A DNA stretch of 64,000 bases from Paenibacillus sp. OV219 (GCF_900110075.1 NZ_FOCJ01000011.1:121083-185082); one strand, 5' to 3'. Positions 8,904 to 18,526 are shown, numbered from the stretch's first letter. The notes: generated by a model from the sequence alone, not told the origin. Translations and numbers: made by a program.

Positions 8904-9416
8904 ATGAAGATGGCACTTGAAGTCGAACGCAAATTTCTGCTGCCTGCCTACCCGGAGGCGCATGTTCAATCAGGCGAGCTTGTCATTCTGTTAGAGCAGC
9001 GTATTGAACAGACCTATCTTGCCATTGCGGATGGTCAGGAGCTGCGAGTGCGCCGAATTGTTGATCTGGCGACGAACAACGTACATTTCACACACACGTT
9101 TAAATCCGGAGGCGGCCTCGTTCGGGAAGAGATTGAATACGACATATCGCAAGGTCTCTATGAGCAAGTGATGCAGGCCCTTCAGGCCATTCCGCTGACG
9201 AAGAACCGCATTACGGCGCGCTGGAACGATACGACGACGGTCGAAATCGACATTTACGACCAGATTCAGCTGACGGTGCTGGAGGTTGAATTCGAGTCCG
9301 AAGTGGAAGCGCTGGCGTTTACGTCGCCGGACTGGTTCGGGCCTGATATAAGCTCGGCTAAGGAGTATAGCAATAAGAAAGTGTGGCGCGATTTGCAGAC
9401 AAGGGGGCAGAGCTGA
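8904..9416 (+). CDS. CYTH domain protein (triphosphate tunnel enzyme family)
   Basis: This 170-residue protein has the CYTH signature EVERKFLL at its N-terminus and alternating charged residues along the chain (ELRVRRI, EIEYDI, EVEFESE) that line the triphosphate tunnel. CYTH enzymes hydrolyse inorganic triphosphate or thiamine triphosphate, or act as class IV adenylate cyclases; the exact reaction cannot be read here. The start is ATG 8904 or ATG 8910, both close behind GAGGAGAG. It overlaps the HD-domain gene by one base (TGATG), so the two are translationally coupled and probably act on related nucleotides or phosphates. Confidence 0.85.
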   Translation: MKMALEVERKFLLPAYPEAHVQSGELVILLEQRIEQTYLAIADGQELRVRRIVDLATNNVHFTHTFKSGGGLVREEIEYDISQGLYEQVMQALQAIPLTKNRITARWNDTTTVEIDIYDQIQLTVLEVEFESEVEALAFTSPDWFGPDISSAKEYSNKKVWRDLQTRGQS

Positions 9417-10138
9417 TGGAGCACAACTCCAACTCGAATTCGAACTCGAACTCCAACACCAATTCCAATTCCAACACCAATAATTCCGATTCCGAGCAGC
9501 ACATTCTCGAAGCGGCGGAGCAGCTGGCTCGCGCTGAGCTTGGCGGCGATACGTCAGGCCATGATTGGTGGCATGTCCACCGTGTCGCGCGGATGGCGGA
9601 GCGGCTCGCGAAGCAGGAAGGCGCGAATGTGTTTCTATGCGTGCTCGCCGCGCTGCTCCATGACGTTGCGGATGAAAAGCTGAATCCGTCGAAGGAGGCG
9701 GGACTTCTTAAAGTGAGCAGCTGGCTGAACGGACAGCCGCTGACCGAAGAGGACAATGCGCATGTGATGGAGATTATCTCGACCATGTCCTACAATGCCG
9801 GCAAAAACCCGCCGATGCGGACGATTGAAGGCCAAGTAGTACAGGATGCGGACCGGCTCGATGCGATCGGAGCGATTGCCGTAGCGCGGACCTTCACTTA
9901 TGCCGGCTGGAAGGGTGACTCTATGTATGATCCCTCGCTTGCCCCACGTGATGAAATGACGCCGAAGGAGTACCGCGAGGGAAGAAATACGGCGATTAAT
10001 CATTTCTACGAGAAGCTGTTGAAGCTGAAGAATCGTATCAATACGCCAGCTGCGAAGCAAATAGCGGAGGAGCGTCACAAGTATATGGAGGCATATCTTA
10101 CGCGGTTCATGCAGGAATGGGAAGGCACTGACAGCTAA
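9416..10138 (+). CDS. HD-domain phosphohydrolase with Asn/Ser-repeat N-terminus
   Basis: The 240-residue protein starts at ATG 9416, which overlaps the CYTH stop codon; AAGGGGGCAG lies just upstream. An upstream in-frame GTG (9383) inside the CYTH gene is less likely. Residues 3-23 are an unusual run of alternating Asn with Ser or Thr. The HD domain follows: HDWWHVHRV near 48, LLHDVADEK near 80 and DADRLDAIG near 143, the metal ligands of the YedJ-like HD family. Members are cytoplasmic phosphohydrolases. Pairing with a CYTH enzyme suggests nucleotide or polyphosphate turnover, which is inference. Confidence 0.85.
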   Translation: MEHNSNSNSNSNSNTNSNSNTNNSDSEQHILEAAEQLARAELGGDTSGHDWWHVHRVARMAERLAKQEGANVFLCVLAALLHDVADEKLNPSKEAGLLKVSSWLNGQPLTEEDNAHVMEIISTMSYNAGKNPPMRTIEGQVVQDADRLDAIGAIAVARTFTYAGWKGDSMYDPSLAPRDEMTPKEYREGRNTAINHFYEKLLKLKNRINTPAAKQIAEERHKYMEAYLTRFMQEWEGTDS

Positions 10139-10147
10139 CGCTGTATG

Positions 10148-10206
10148 CCAAAAAGCCAGGAACATCCTCGTCAATGTTAGGTGACAGAGGACTCCCGGCT
10201 TTTTTG
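10148..10206. terminator. bidirectional terminator
   Basis: AAAAAGCC and GGCTTTTTT form the base of an interrupted stem-loop (with inner CTC/GAG pairing) between the HD gene and the convergent exonuclease gene. Confidence 0.65.
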
Positions 10207-10220
10207 CTAAAGGCCTATAA

Positions 10221-10994
10221 TTATTTTGAATATAACGCTTCCTCATTTAAGGTGAGTACAACCGGACAATGATCGCTGCCCATGACGTGACAGTCGATCT
10301 GCGAGTCGACAAGTGCGGGCTCGAGTTTGGAGGAGACGACAAAATAGTCAATCCGCCACCCAACATTCCGCTCGCGCACCTTCGGCATGTACGACCACCA
10401 TGAATAAACATCCGGCCGCTCCGGGTAGAAATGGCGGAATGAGTCGGTGAAGCCGGCGCCGAGCAGCAGCGTCATCTTCTCGCGTTCCTCCAAAGTAAAG
10501 CCGGAGTTGCCGAGATTCGGCTTCGGATGCTTCAAATCGATTTCCTCATGCGCGACGTTCAGGTCGCCGCATAGGATGACAGGCTTCTTCGCGTCTAGCT
10601 CCACCAGATAGCGGCGGAATCGATCTTCCCATTCCAGCCGGTAATCCAGCCGCGATAGATCGCGCTTGGCGTTCGGCGTGTAGACGTTAACGAGGTAGAA
10701 GCCCTCGAACTCGAGCGTGAGCAGGCGGCCTTCCGGCTCGTAATCCTCTTCCATGCCATAGCGCACAGATAGCGGCTCCACGCGGGTGAAGACGGCCGTA
10801 CCCGAGTAGCCCTTCTTCTCGGCATAGTTCCAATAGGTCTTGTACGCTTCCCCAAGCTCCATCTCAATCTGGCCTTCCTGCAGCTTCGTCTCCTGCAAGC
10901 AGAACACATCCGCATCTACCTCGGCAAAATAATCATAAAATCCTTTTGTCACACAGGCGCGCAGCCCATTTACATTCCATGATACGAGTTTCAT
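10221..10994 (-). CDS. exoA: exodeoxyribonuclease III (AP endonuclease)
   Basis: At 257 residues it has the standard length of ExoA/Xth. The catalytic motifs appear in order: SWNVNGLRA at the start, LQETKLQ near 34 (Glu ligand), CGDLNVAHEEIDL near 142, GWRIDYF near 214, and GSDHCPVVL near 244 with the catalytic His. It cleaves DNA 5' of abasic sites and trims 3' ends during base-excision repair in the cytoplasm. ATG 10994 is preceded by AAGGAGA. It is a monocistronic gene. Confidence 0.95.
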   Translation of the reverse strand: MKLVSWNVNGLRACVTKGFYDYFAEVDADVFCLQETKLQEGQIEMELGEAYKTYWNYAEKKGYSGTAVFTRVEPLSVRYGMEEDYEPEGRLLTLEFEGFYLVNVYTPNAKRDLSRLDYRLEWEDRFRRYLVELDAKKPVILCGDLNVAHEEIDLKHPKPNLGNSGFTLEEREKMTLLLGAGFTDSFRHFYPERPDVYSWWSYMPKVRERNVGWRIDYFVVSSKLEPALVDSQIDCHVMGSDHCPVVLTLNEEALYSK

Positions 10995-11148
10995 CTGTAG
11001 TCGATTCTCCTTGTTGCAGCTTGTTTGTCTTTAAGTGTAGCATACCTGCGTCCCTTGCAGGGCGGACGCATTATTATGAAGAGCTGAATTGTACTATAAT
11101 GGGATAAAATCATGACCATTACATGAGCGGCGAAGGGAACGAGTACGC

Positions 11149-12132
11149 ATGGCATCGAAGAAAGAGCGGGGCAAGTACATCAATAGCATTCCGACGAATA
11201 TGGAAATGGGCTTTACATCAATCGTCAGCATGCTGCGTGATACGGTGCGAGGCAATCCGAAGCGCAATCCGGCGCAGCCGATTCCGTTCAAGCAGGCCGC
11301 ATTCACTGCAAGGACAGAGGCTGACCAACCTCAGGTAACCTGGTTCGGACATTCCGCATTCCTGCTTGAGCTTGAAGGGCGGAGGCTGTTGTTCGATCCG
11401 ATGTTTGCGAAGTCGCCATCGCCTGTTCCGATCTTCGGAGGCAAACGCTATAGCGGCTCGCTGCCGCTCGAACCGGAGGATTTTCCGCAACTAGACGCTA
11501 TTATTCTATCTCATGACCATTACGATCACCTGCATAAAGGCTCCATTCTGAAGCTAAGACAGAAGACGAACCGCTTCATCGTGCCGCTCGGCGTAGGCAG
11601 CAGACTTCGCAGCTGGGGCATTGATCCGGCTCAAATTACGGAGCATGATTGGTGGGAGGAGCTGGAGCTGTTTCAGCTGAAGCTCACATGTACGCCAGCG
11701 CGGCATTTCTCGGGCAGAGGCTTGCTCGACCGCAATTCGACATTATGGAGTTCATGGGTCATTGCCGGTGAGCGCCATAAGGTGTTTTACAGCGGAGACA
11801 GCGGTTATGGGCCGCATTTCAAAGAAATTGGCGAACGGTACGGTCCGTTTGACCTGACGCTCATGGAGTGCGGGCAGTATGACGAGCGATGGGCCGCGAT
11901 TCATATGATGCCGGAGGAGACGGTGCAAGCCCATCTGGACGTGCAGGGGCGCTTGCTCATCCCGGTTCATTGGGGCGCGTTTACGCTCGCATTCCATGAT
12001 TGGTACGATCCGATTGAGCGGGCGATGAAGGCGGCGAAGGAACGAGGCGTTACCCTAGCTGCGCCACACATCGGGGAGACGGTCGTGGCTGGGAGCGGCG
12101 TGTATCCGGCTGCGCCGTGGTGGCGGGGATAA
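11149..12132 (+). CDS. metallo-beta-lactamase-fold hydrolase, NAPE-PLD/UlaG-like
   Basis: The 327-residue protein contains TWFGHSAFLLELEG near 64, then the metal motif HDHYDHLHKG near 123, and later PARHFSGRG, SGDSGYG and PVHWGAFTLA, which fit the remaining ligands of the binuclear zinc site. The N-terminal arm before residue 60 and the FSGRG motif match the NAPE-hydrolysing phospholipase D-like group. The substrate is not evident. GAAGGG lies upstream of the ATG. It ends 14 bases before the ChbG-type gene on the same strand, so the two probably share a transcript. Confidence 0.85.
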   Translation: MASKKERGKYINSIPTNMEMGFTSIVSMLRDTVRGNPKRNPAQPIPFKQAAFTARTEADQPQVTWFGHSAFLLELEGRRLLFDPMFAKSPSPVPIFGGKRYSGSLPLEPEDFPQLDAIILSHDHYDHLHKGSILKLRQKTNRFIVPLGVGSRLRSWGIDPAQITEHDWWEELELFQLKLTCTPARHFSGRGLLDRNSTLWSSWVIAGERHKVFYSGDSGYGPHFKEIGERYGPFDLTLMECGQYDERWAAIHMMPEETVQAHLDVQGRLLIPVHWGAFTLAFHDWYDPIERAMKAAKERGVTLAAPHIGETVVAGSGVYPAAPWWRG

Positions 12133-12146
12133 GGGGGAGGTGCGTC

Positions 12147-13058
12147 ATGAAGTACCTGGTAATCAACTGCGATGATTTTGGCCAAAGTCCGGCAATGAAC
12201 GCAGCGATTATGCATTTGCTCGAGGAGCGCCGAGTATCTTCCGCTACGCTGATGGCGCCTGCGCCTGGCTTCGAAGAGGCGGCGGCGTGGTGCAGGAAGC
12301 GCGGGCAGTCCAATATCGGACTGCATCTCACGCTGACGAGTGAATTCGACGCGCTTCGGTGGAAGAGTCTGACCGGTGATGCATCGCTGCATGATGAGCA
12401 CGGTTATATGTATAAAACGGTGCTGGAGTTCGAGCGCGGCGCGAATACGAAATCGGTCATGAAGGAGCTGGACGCGCAGTATGAGCTTGTCCGGGGACAT
12501 AGCATTAAGATAACCCATGCAGACAACCACATGGGCAGTTTATACGGCATTGCTGCCGGGCGGACGCATATTCCGCAAGTGCTGATGAGATGCGCGAGAT
12601 GGAAGGTGCCCTTCCGGATATTTCGCCGTGTTCATGCGGATGACGTGCTCGCGACAATTGACGGCGTGGAGCGGGCGGCGAGCAAAGCGTCCGCGCTTGC
12701 GGGAACGCTCGGCGTAGCGCTACCGGATTACTTGCTGTCGCATCCGTTCGAGATCGTTGAAGAGGAGACCTACGATTCCTTCAAGCAGGAGATTATAGCG
12801 AAGCTGTATCAGTTGCCTGAAGGGATAAGCGAGACCTACATTCATCCGGGGATTGATGATCCGGCGATGGTTGCTTCCATTCCGCATTGGGAGAAGCGGG
12901 TATGGGAGTACCGGCTTATGCTTGATGACGATATGCACGTTGCTATGAAGGATGCCGGTGTGAAGCTGGTGGATTACAGCTATATTGCGGCGCATGGCCG
13001 AGAATCGCGCTTCCGTGCGGTGCGGCGGCTTGCAGCCGAGCTGCTGCGAAGATCATAA
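12147..13058 (+). CDS. ChbG/HpnK-family (YdjC-like) carbohydrate deacetylase
   Basis: The 303-residue protein starts at ATG 12147 behind GGGGGAGG; a longer reading from 12117 would overlap the previous gene. It opens MKYLVINCDDFGQSP, the conserved DD metal motif of the YdjC family, followed by GLHLTLTSE and ITHADNHMGS, which supply the His ligands. Known members remove acetyl groups from chito-oligosaccharides or related sugars. The HPGIDDPAM motif near residue 232 also fits. The protein has no signal peptide and is cytoplasmic. It is the second gene after the MBL-fold hydrolase. Confidence 0.88.
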   Translation: MKYLVINCDDFGQSPAMNAAIMHLLEERRVSSATLMAPAPGFEEAAAWCRKRGQSNIGLHLTLTSEFDALRWKSLTGDASLHDEHGYMYKTVLEFERGANTKSVMKELDAQYELVRGHSIKITHADNHMGSLYGIAAGRTHIPQVLMRCARWKVPFRIFRRVHADDVLATIDGVERAASKASALAGTLGVALPDYLLSHPFEIVEEETYDSFKQEIIAKLYQLPEGISETYIHPGIDDPAMVASIPHWEKRVWEYRLMLDDDMHVAMKDAGVKLVDYSYIAAHGRESRFRAVRRLAAELLRRS

Positions 13059-13060
13059 AG

Positions 13061-13102
13061 AAAGGCCGGACCCTATTCTAAAGCGAATAGGGTCCGGCCT
13101 TT
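13061..13102. terminator. strong bidirectional terminator
   Basis: Arms at 13061-13078 (AAAGGCCGGACCCTATTC) and 13085-13102 are perfectly complementary over 18 bp with a six-base loop. It separates the deacetylase gene from the convergent chemotaxis receptor gene. Confidence 0.92.
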
Positions 13103-13107
13103 CAAGC

Positions 13108-14688
13108 TTATATGCGGAATTTCCGTACGACAGCGGTGAGTTGATTCGCCAACGTACCGAGCGTCTGGGAAGAGCTTGCCGTCTCCTGGGCGGAGGCTGC
13201 TGCTTCTTGGCTGATGGAAGCAATGGCTTCAATCTGCTTCATCACTTCTTCCGACTGCGCGGCTTGCGTAACGCTCGAAGCGGCGATTTCCTTCGTCTGC
13301 TGCGTGACTTCGCCGACGCGATGCACAATGCTCTCAAGCGCGCCCCCCGCTTGCCGGTACAGCGTTTCGGTCGTCGACATGGCCTTTACGCTCTCCTGGG
13401 TGCTGCGCTGCATGCCGGTAATGATGGACGAGATTTGTTTTGTCGCGTCTCCGCTGCGTTCCGCGAGCTTACGTACTTCATCAGCGACGACGGCGAAGCC
13501 GCGTCCTTGCTCGCCGGCACGCGCCGCCTCAATCGCTGCGTTCAGCGCAAGCAGGTTCGTCTGCTCGGCGATATCGTCGATGACCTCGATAATGCTGCCG
13601 ATCTGGCTCGAGTCCTGTTCAAGCGCGTTCATGCGCTGCGCCAGATTGTTCATGCTGGCGAGCGACTCGCTGACCGTCTTGCTGCAGTTGATCGCATCTT
13701 GGTTCGTGCCCACGGTCAGTTTGGTCGCTTCCTGCGCACGCTGCTGCGCCTGCTGCACGCCTTGCGATAGCTGCGTAACGACTTCGGCAGCGGTCTGAGC
13801 CGATTCTGCCTGATACATATTGCCGCGCGCCACTTCATCCGTCGTGGCGGAAATCTCCGCTGCGGCATTCGTTACGCGTTCCGCCGCGGACATGACCTGG
13901 CTGATGAGCTGGCGCAGCCCGTCCGCCATCGTCTCGATGGCTTGCGCGATGCTTCCGAGCTCGTCCTTGTCATGAACCGTCTGTGTGCCTGCTTGCAGCT
14001 CGCCTTCGGCGAAGCGCTTCGTCCGGTTCAATATCGTATCAACCGATCTCGTAATGCGCCGAATGACGCCGAAGCCGATAACCCCAATGGCAAGCACGAG
14101 CAAGGCGATGAGAATAGAGATGAACTGATTCGATGTCTTGTTTGCTTTCTGGATGAGCTCTGCTTGCGAGATTGCATAATTATCTAAGTACTCGCCAAGC
14201 TCATTCAAGCTCTCCCGGGCCGCGTCAAACTTTGCAATATCGCTCTTCTGGTCTGCTGCGCTGCCCGACCAAGCTGTGAAATTTTCCGAGAACCGGTCCA
14301 GGTTCTGCTGTACGGTGGTGTGTGACTCCGGATGCTCGCGAGCCAACAGGTTGTTGTCCGACAGAATTTGGCCAGCCTTGCCAACACGCTCGGCCGCTTG
14401 TGCGATATTATCGCTAAGATCCTGCTGTTGCTGCTTCAATCCCTCATCCGTCAGCTGGCCGGTGCCGATCGACTGATAAGCGACGAGCGCTTGATACATG
14501 TCACGGTCCGCATTCAGGATGAGCGACGTCGACTGGTCAGTAACGTCATACATCGAAGTTTTCATGTCATTCAAATTCGTATTGTTTCTTTGAATCAAAT
14601 AAAGGCAGATGATTATAAACAGCACCAGCGGGATAAGAAGCAAACCGCTAAGCTTTTTCTTTATTGAAACATTGTTTAACAACCACAT
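13108..14688 (-). CDS. methyl-accepting chemotaxis protein
   Basis: The 526-residue receptor has a first transmembrane helix near residues 12-28 and a second near 185-207, bracketing an extracytoplasmic four-helix-type ligand domain of about 155 residues. A HAMP segment follows ([16 protein letters not shown]). The cytoplasmic signalling tip contains [20 protein letters not shown] and [20 protein letters not shown], which bind CheA and CheW. The ligand is unknown. ATG 14688 follows AAAGGGG. It is a single-gene unit. Confidence 0.93.
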   Translation of the reverse strand: MWLLNNVSIKKKLSGLLLIPLVLFIIICLYLIQRNNTNLNDMKTSMYDVTDQSTSLILNADRDMYQALVAYQSIGTGQLTDEGLKQQQQDLSDNIAQAAERVGKAGQILSDNNLLAREHPESHTTVQQNLDRFSENFTAWSGSAADQKSDIAKFDAARESLNELGEYLDNYAISQAELIQKANKTSNQFISILIALLVLAIGVIGFGVIRRITRSVDTILNRTKRFAEGELQAGTQTVHDKDELGSIAQAIETMADGLRQLISQVMSAAERVTNAAAEISATTDEVARGNMYQAESAQTAAEVVTQLSQGVQQAQQRAQEATKLTVGTNQDAINCSKTVSESLASMNNLAQRMNALEQDSSQIGSIIEVIDDIAEQTNLLALNAAIEAARAGEQGRGFAVVADEVRKLAERSGDATKQISSIITGMQRSTQESVKAMSTTETLYRQAGGALESIVHRVGEVTQQTKEIAASSVTQAAQSEEVMKQIEAIASISQEAAASAQETASSSQTLGTLANQLTAVVRKFRI

Positions 14689-14776
14689 CGAAAGCAGCCC
14701 CTTTGTTTAGCATTGATCCGATCTCTTTGAATCAAATTATAGGCAAAAGGTGTTTAGGAAGTGTGGTGATAATTGT

Positions 14777-15619
14777 TTAAAATGTGTTTGCTTCTGTCAG
14801 CTGCTGCGTCTCTTGAATGATTGCGTGAAGCTGCAGCAGCGATGCTTCGAGCTTGGCAGCATCCGCTGATAGTCCGGAGAACACTACATCCACACGATTT
14901 CTGTAGTCATGTGGCTTCCGTAGAAAATCATCTAATAGAAGAACAGCGCCTTTCTCGTTCATCCAATACGTCTCGTTCAGCGCAAACAGTGTCTGATTGA
15001 GACAGGAGACAGCGCGGTAGCAGCAGCCTGCAATGTAGGATACGTCCAGGCGAGCAATGCCCTTCTTGGCAATTGAGCAGGAGAAGTCTGCTTCCCATAG
15101 AAACTTATCCACCAGCGCTTGCTTCAGAATCGGCGAAAAAGGTGATGTGCGTGCCTTCAGATCGGTGAGTGTGCCTGTCGCATCCCATAGAATATGGCAG
15201 ACCGCTGCCTCGCTCACATAGAGCGCATTCGTATAGCCATGCGGATGTCCCGGATGGTAGTCGATCGTCACTTGGCCCGTTAAGCACTGGTTCATAACAT
15301 GGGCTACCCGCTGCAAGTCCCGGTATATAAAATCAACCGCGCAGCCTTGTACCGTCAGCCAGCCACCACCGTTCACCCATGGCCCCCAGCCGCCGATATC
15401 GGTCAAGACAGCATTCCCGTCATCATGAATCTCCGATGCAACCGCACGCAAGGCAATTAGGTCAATCGCTTCCGAATTGCTATAATAAATACCAATATCA
15501 ATATCTGAAGAAGGCGTGTGCGTGCCTCTGGCTCTTGAGCCACCGAGGACGACGGCTTCGATGCCCTGCACCTTCCGAAGCTTCTCGGCGATCATAGCGA
15601 TGATTTGTTCGGAGTCCAT
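14777..15619 (-). CDS. nucleotidyltransferase-fold protein (MNT/aminoglycoside-adenylyltransferase-like)
   Basis: The 280-residue protein has GGSRARG near residue 26 followed by SDIDIGIYY, the G-S...D-x-D motif of pol-beta-type nucleotidyltransferases, which bind two metal ions and transfer a nucleoside monophosphate. A helical domain of about 150 residues follows, as in stand-alone adenylyltransferases. The acceptor (antibiotic, protein or metabolite) is not evident. I chose ATG 15619 because AGGAGG lies nine bases upstream; the in-frame TTG at 15628 is too close to that site. It is divergent from the antiporter gene. Confidence 0.75.
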   Translation of the reverse strand: MDSEQIIAMIAEKLRKVQGIEAVVLGGSRARGTHTPSSDIDIGIYYSNSEAIDLIALRAVASEIHDDGNAVLTDIGGWGPWVNGGGWLTVQGCAVDFIYRDLQRVAHVMNQCLTGQVTIDYHPGHPHGYTNALYVSEAAVCHILWDATGTLTDLKARTSPFSPILKQALVDKFLWEADFSCSIAKKGIARLDVSYIAGCCYRAVSCLNQTLFALNETYWMNEKGAVLLLDDFLRKPHDYRNRVDVVFSGLSADAAKLEASLLQLHAIIQETQQLTEANTF

Positions 15620-15666
15620 TTTGCGCAACCTCCTGTATCTGTTTGGGAAGGGATTGAATATAAGGC

Positions 15667-16818
15667 ATGCTCATTTATCAACTTGTTATTATTCTAATCG
15701 CTTCTAAGCTGGCGGGCCATCTCAGCGTCAGGCTTGGCCAGCCTTCCGTGCTCGGTAAGCTGCTGATCGGTATTGTGCTCGGACCGACTGTGCTTGGCCT
15801 TATTCATGAGACGGAAGTGCTGAAAGAAATTAGCAAAATCGGCGTCATCCTGCTGATGTTTATAGCGGGCCTCGAGACGGATTTGGCAGAGTTCAAGCGT
15901 ACTGGCAAGTCTGCAGCCTACGTCGGTCTCTCGGGCATTATTGTACCGTTTGGGCTTGGCTATGCGGCCGGTGTCGTGCTCGATATGTCCAACCCTGAAG
16001 CGATCTTCCTCGGTCTGCTGCTCTCCGCTACGAGCGTCAGCATTTCCGTGCAGGCGCTGAAGGAGATGGGCAAGCTAAAGTCACCGGAAGGATCGACCAT
16101 TCTAGGCGCGGCGGTCATTGATGATGTTGTCGTTATTATTGCGCTCGCCTTCGTCATGAGCTTCACCGGGGGCGATGTCAATCTCGGTCTAATTATCGTG
16201 AAGAAAGGGCTATTCTTTGCGGTCGCCCTGCTGTTCAGCTGGCTTGCCGTACCTTGGTTTCTGAGACGGTTCTCGTCTCTGCGGGTCACGGAAACGGTCA
16301 TCTCCGCGGGGCTTGTCCTGTGCTTTAGCTATGCTTATTTTGCCGAGTATACCGGTGTTGCGGATATTATCGGCGCTTATATCGCAGGTGTTGCAATTAG
16401 CGTGACCGATTACAAGCATGAAATCTTCGAAAAGGTAGAGAGCATCAGCTATTCGATCTTTGTGCCGGTTTTCTTCACATCCATTGGCGTGGCGGTCGAA
16501 TTTCACGGCCTGACAGGCAGCAGCTATGTTCTTATTATCGTGCTTAGCCTCATTGCGATTATCTCGAAGCTAGCTGGCGCAGCGGTGGGCGCTAAGCTGT
16601 CGGGATTCGGGTGGAGGCCGGCGCTCGGCATTGGCGCAGCGATGGTATCGCGCGGCGAAGTGGCGCTCATCATCGCGTCGATCGGCCTAGAAGAGGCGCT
16701 TATTTCGAAGAGCATGTTCGCCGTTATTGTCGTGGTGGTGCTCATAACGACCATTGTGACGCCGCCGATGATGAAGTTGTTCTTCAAGGAAGAAAAGAGG
16801 TCACTTGCGGACAGCTAA
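15667..16818 (+). CDS. CPA2-family cation:proton antiporter
   Basis: The 383-residue membrane protein has about 12 predicted helices. It begins MLIYQLVIILIASKLAG and contains GQPSVLGKLLIGIVLGP and AAVIDDVVVII, the latter with the paired acidic residues of the CPA2 ion site. It lacks the C-terminal TrkA-N/RCK domain of KefB and KefC, so it belongs with the short NapA/GerN-like antiporters that exchange Na+ or K+ for protons. The binding site is weak (GGAAGGG, about 14 bases upstream). Transcription ends at the hairpin at 16799. Confidence 0.87.
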   Translation: MLIYQLVIILIASKLAGHLSVRLGQPSVLGKLLIGIVLGPTVLGLIHETEVLKEISKIGVILLMFIAGLETDLAEFKRTGKSAAYVGLSGIIVPFGLGYAAGVVLDMSNPEAIFLGLLLSATSVSISVQALKEMGKLKSPEGSTILGAAVIDDVVVIIALAFVMSFTGGDVNLGLIIVKKGLFFAVALLFSWLAVPWFLRRFSSLRVTETVISAGLVLCFSYAYFAEYTGVADIIGAYIAGVAISVTDYKHEIFEKVESISYSIFVPVFFTSIGVAVEFHGLTGSSYVLIIVLSLIAIISKLAGAAVGAKLSGFGWRPALGIGAAMVSRGEVALIIASIGLEEALISKSMFAVIVVVVLITTIVTPPMMKLFFKEEKRSLADS

Positions 16819-16839
16819 GCGCTGCCTGTAAGTGACCTT
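16799..16839. terminator. bidirectional hairpin terminator
   Basis: AGGTCACTT and AAGTGACCT form a 9-bp outer stem spanning the antiporter stop codon. It lies between convergent genes; the T-run is short. Confidence 0.6.
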
Positions 16840-16842
16840 CTG

Positions 16843-17340
16843 TTATTGAATGAATGGCTTCGCAGCTTCCTTAACCCAGTCGTGGGCGTGCGCCCAGCTG
16901 GCCCATACTGCGCTTACCCATGTGCGAATCATAGCGTCTCGCGCTTCACCCGCTTCTGCATTCAGCACATCCTGTACCGTAATCGGAGCGCTCGTTTTGG
17001 GCGGGGCAAGCTCCGGCCAGGAGGATTGACTTCGGCCAAGCGTCATGTGTACCTGCTGCACCTGCTTGCCGGTGAAACCGTGCTCTTCTACCAAGTAAAG
17101 TCCAATGAGCGAGAATGCGGTCGTAATTGACTTTGTGAAACCGCCGGAATGCTGTGCGCCGTAGCAGTCTAGCGCGAGCTGATGGATAAACTCCGGATTG
17201 CCGTGCGACGTCGTGTAGAAAGATAGTTGATTGTAGAGCTCATTGCACTCGCCTGAGGCATGGAAGCGCGCCGGTTCGGCGAAGTACTGGTTAGGGAGCA
17301 GCAAGCCGCACCCTGGACATTTGACGATCGATTGTTTCAT
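16843..17340 (-). CDS. DUF5946-type protein of unknown function
   Basis: The 165-residue protein opens with KCPGCGLLLPNQ and carries further Cys and His residues (GECNELYNQ, LALDCYGAQHSGG), so a metal site is plausible. FSLIGLYLVEEHGFTGKQ and the Trp-rich C-terminus match my memory of the DUF5946 family; no function is established. I chose ATG 17340 because GGGAGG lies ten bases upstream, whereas ATG 17346 is only four bases from it. The gene lies between two terminators and is probably monocistronic. Confidence 0.7.
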   Translation of the reverse strand: MKQSIVKCPGCGLLLPNQYFAEPARFHASGECNELYNQLSFYTTSHGNPEFIHQLALDCYGAQHSGGFTKSITTAFSLIGLYLVEEHGFTGKQVQQVHMTLGRSQSSWPELAPPKTSAPITVQDVLNAEAGEARDAMIRTWVSAVWASWAHAHDWVKEAAKPFIQ

Positions 17341-17387
17341 GGACATACCGCCTCCCTAAAGTGAGTCTATTATGCCAAATAGAACAA

Positions 17388-17437
17388 AAGAACCTCAGTT
17401 TCCGGCAGTTTTCATGCAGCGAATAACGGAGGTTCTT
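17388..17437 (-). terminator. terminator of the MFS/esterase operon
   Basis: AAGAACCTC (17388-17396) pairs with GAGGTTCTT (17429-17437). On the minus strand the stem is followed by TTTTGTTCT, so it ends the leftward transcript from the esterase gene. Confidence 0.6.
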
Positions 17438-17529
17438 ATTGATTCTCATAACCGATCTATGAAACTTATTTTATCTCGATTATAGCGGATGGAGGCAGGT
17501 TATGCACGAATTACTTTGGTAAAAATGAG

Positions 17530-18504
17530 CTAAAGTGTAAAGTGTTTCTGAAGAAAAGTAATCCGTTCCCTATTGTGATATTCGCTTACCTCATGCCCGC
17601 TGAACGGGTAGTCGTAGATGAGCTTCTCCGACGTGATCCGGTTATAGACGGCGTAGATCGTCTCTGGCAGACAGACGCTATCCTTCCAACCGACCGACAT
17701 GAGCACTGGTACGTTGATGCGCGAAGCCAGGTTCAGCATATCGTAGTGGGCGAGCGTGTGCAGCACTGCTTCAGTCCGCTCTGGGTAACGCTTCAGGTGC
17801 TGGGCGATCTCCGCCAGCGAGCTGCTTGAATGGAGCACGCCATGGTCCATGTTGCACATATTCGGAATGTCCGCGATAATGGCAGTTACCTTCGGATTAA
17901 GCGCGGCTGAGATAAGCGCAAGACCACCGCCTTGGCTGCCGCCGACAGTAGCGAGCCTTGTGATGTCGACTTCTGGCTGCGCCGCTGCCGCATCGACTGC
18001 GCGCACGACGTCGATCGTAAGGGCATGATAGTAGGAGCCCTCTGGCACGAGCAGGTTGCTAGACACCCAGCCTTTGATGGAGCCGCTCTCCTCTGGCATA
18101 TAGTTGCCTGTCTCGCCTCCTTGACCGCGCACGTCTACAGCAAACACCGCATAGCCGAGCAGCAGCCACTGCGCGTAGCGCTCGGGGTAGCCTTTATCGT
18201 CGGTGTAGCCTGGGAAAGTGACAATGGTCGGGTACGCTGATGTGCTCTCGGCATCAGGTGTGTGCGGTACCATGAACCAGCCGTGAATCGGCGTCTCGTC
18301 ATAGCCTTTATACGTTAATTTATCGATTGTTATATGGGGAAAAGGAGACTCCTGCCGCTCGCGCTGAATGGCGAGCGGCTTGTTCTCGTAAGCTTGCAGC
18401 GCTCTTTCCCAGAAGGCATCAAGCTGTGCAGGGTCAATTGTAAGCTCAGCCGTGTATTGCTGAAGCTCGCGTCCGCGGCGTGTAATGGCATGATTAATCG
18501 TCAT
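17530..18504 (-). CDS. acetylxylan-esterase-family (AXE1/CE7-like) hydrolase
   Basis: The 324-residue protein has the usual CE7 length. It shows GQGGETGNY near 117, the nucleophile elbow GGSQGGGLAL near 180, and FSGHEVSEYH near 300 supplying the catalytic His. Relatives deacetylate xylo-oligosaccharides or cephalosporins inside the cell. I chose ATG 18504 because GGAGG lies ten bases upstream; a longer frame to 18714 would run through the end of the MFS gene. It lies 22 bases behind that gene on the same strand, so the transporter probably imports the ester substrate. Confidence 0.88.
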   Translation of the reverse strand: MTINHAITRRGRELQQYTAELTIDPAQLDAFWERALQAYENKPLAIQRERQESPFPHITIDKLTYKGYDETPIHGWFMVPHTPDAESTSAYPTIVTFPGYTDDKGYPERYAQWLLLGYAVFAVDVRGQGGETGNYMPEESGSIKGWVSSNLLVPEGSYYHALTIDVVRAVDAAAAQPEVDITRLATVGGSQGGGLALISAALNPKVTAIIADIPNMCNMDHGVLHSSSSLAEIAQHLKRYPERTEAVLHTLAHYDMLNLASRINVPVLMSVGWKDSVCLPETIYAVYNRITSEKLIYDYPFSGHEVSEYHNRERITFLQKHFTL

Positions 18505-18526
18505 CGTATGTGGGCCTCCTGGTTTT

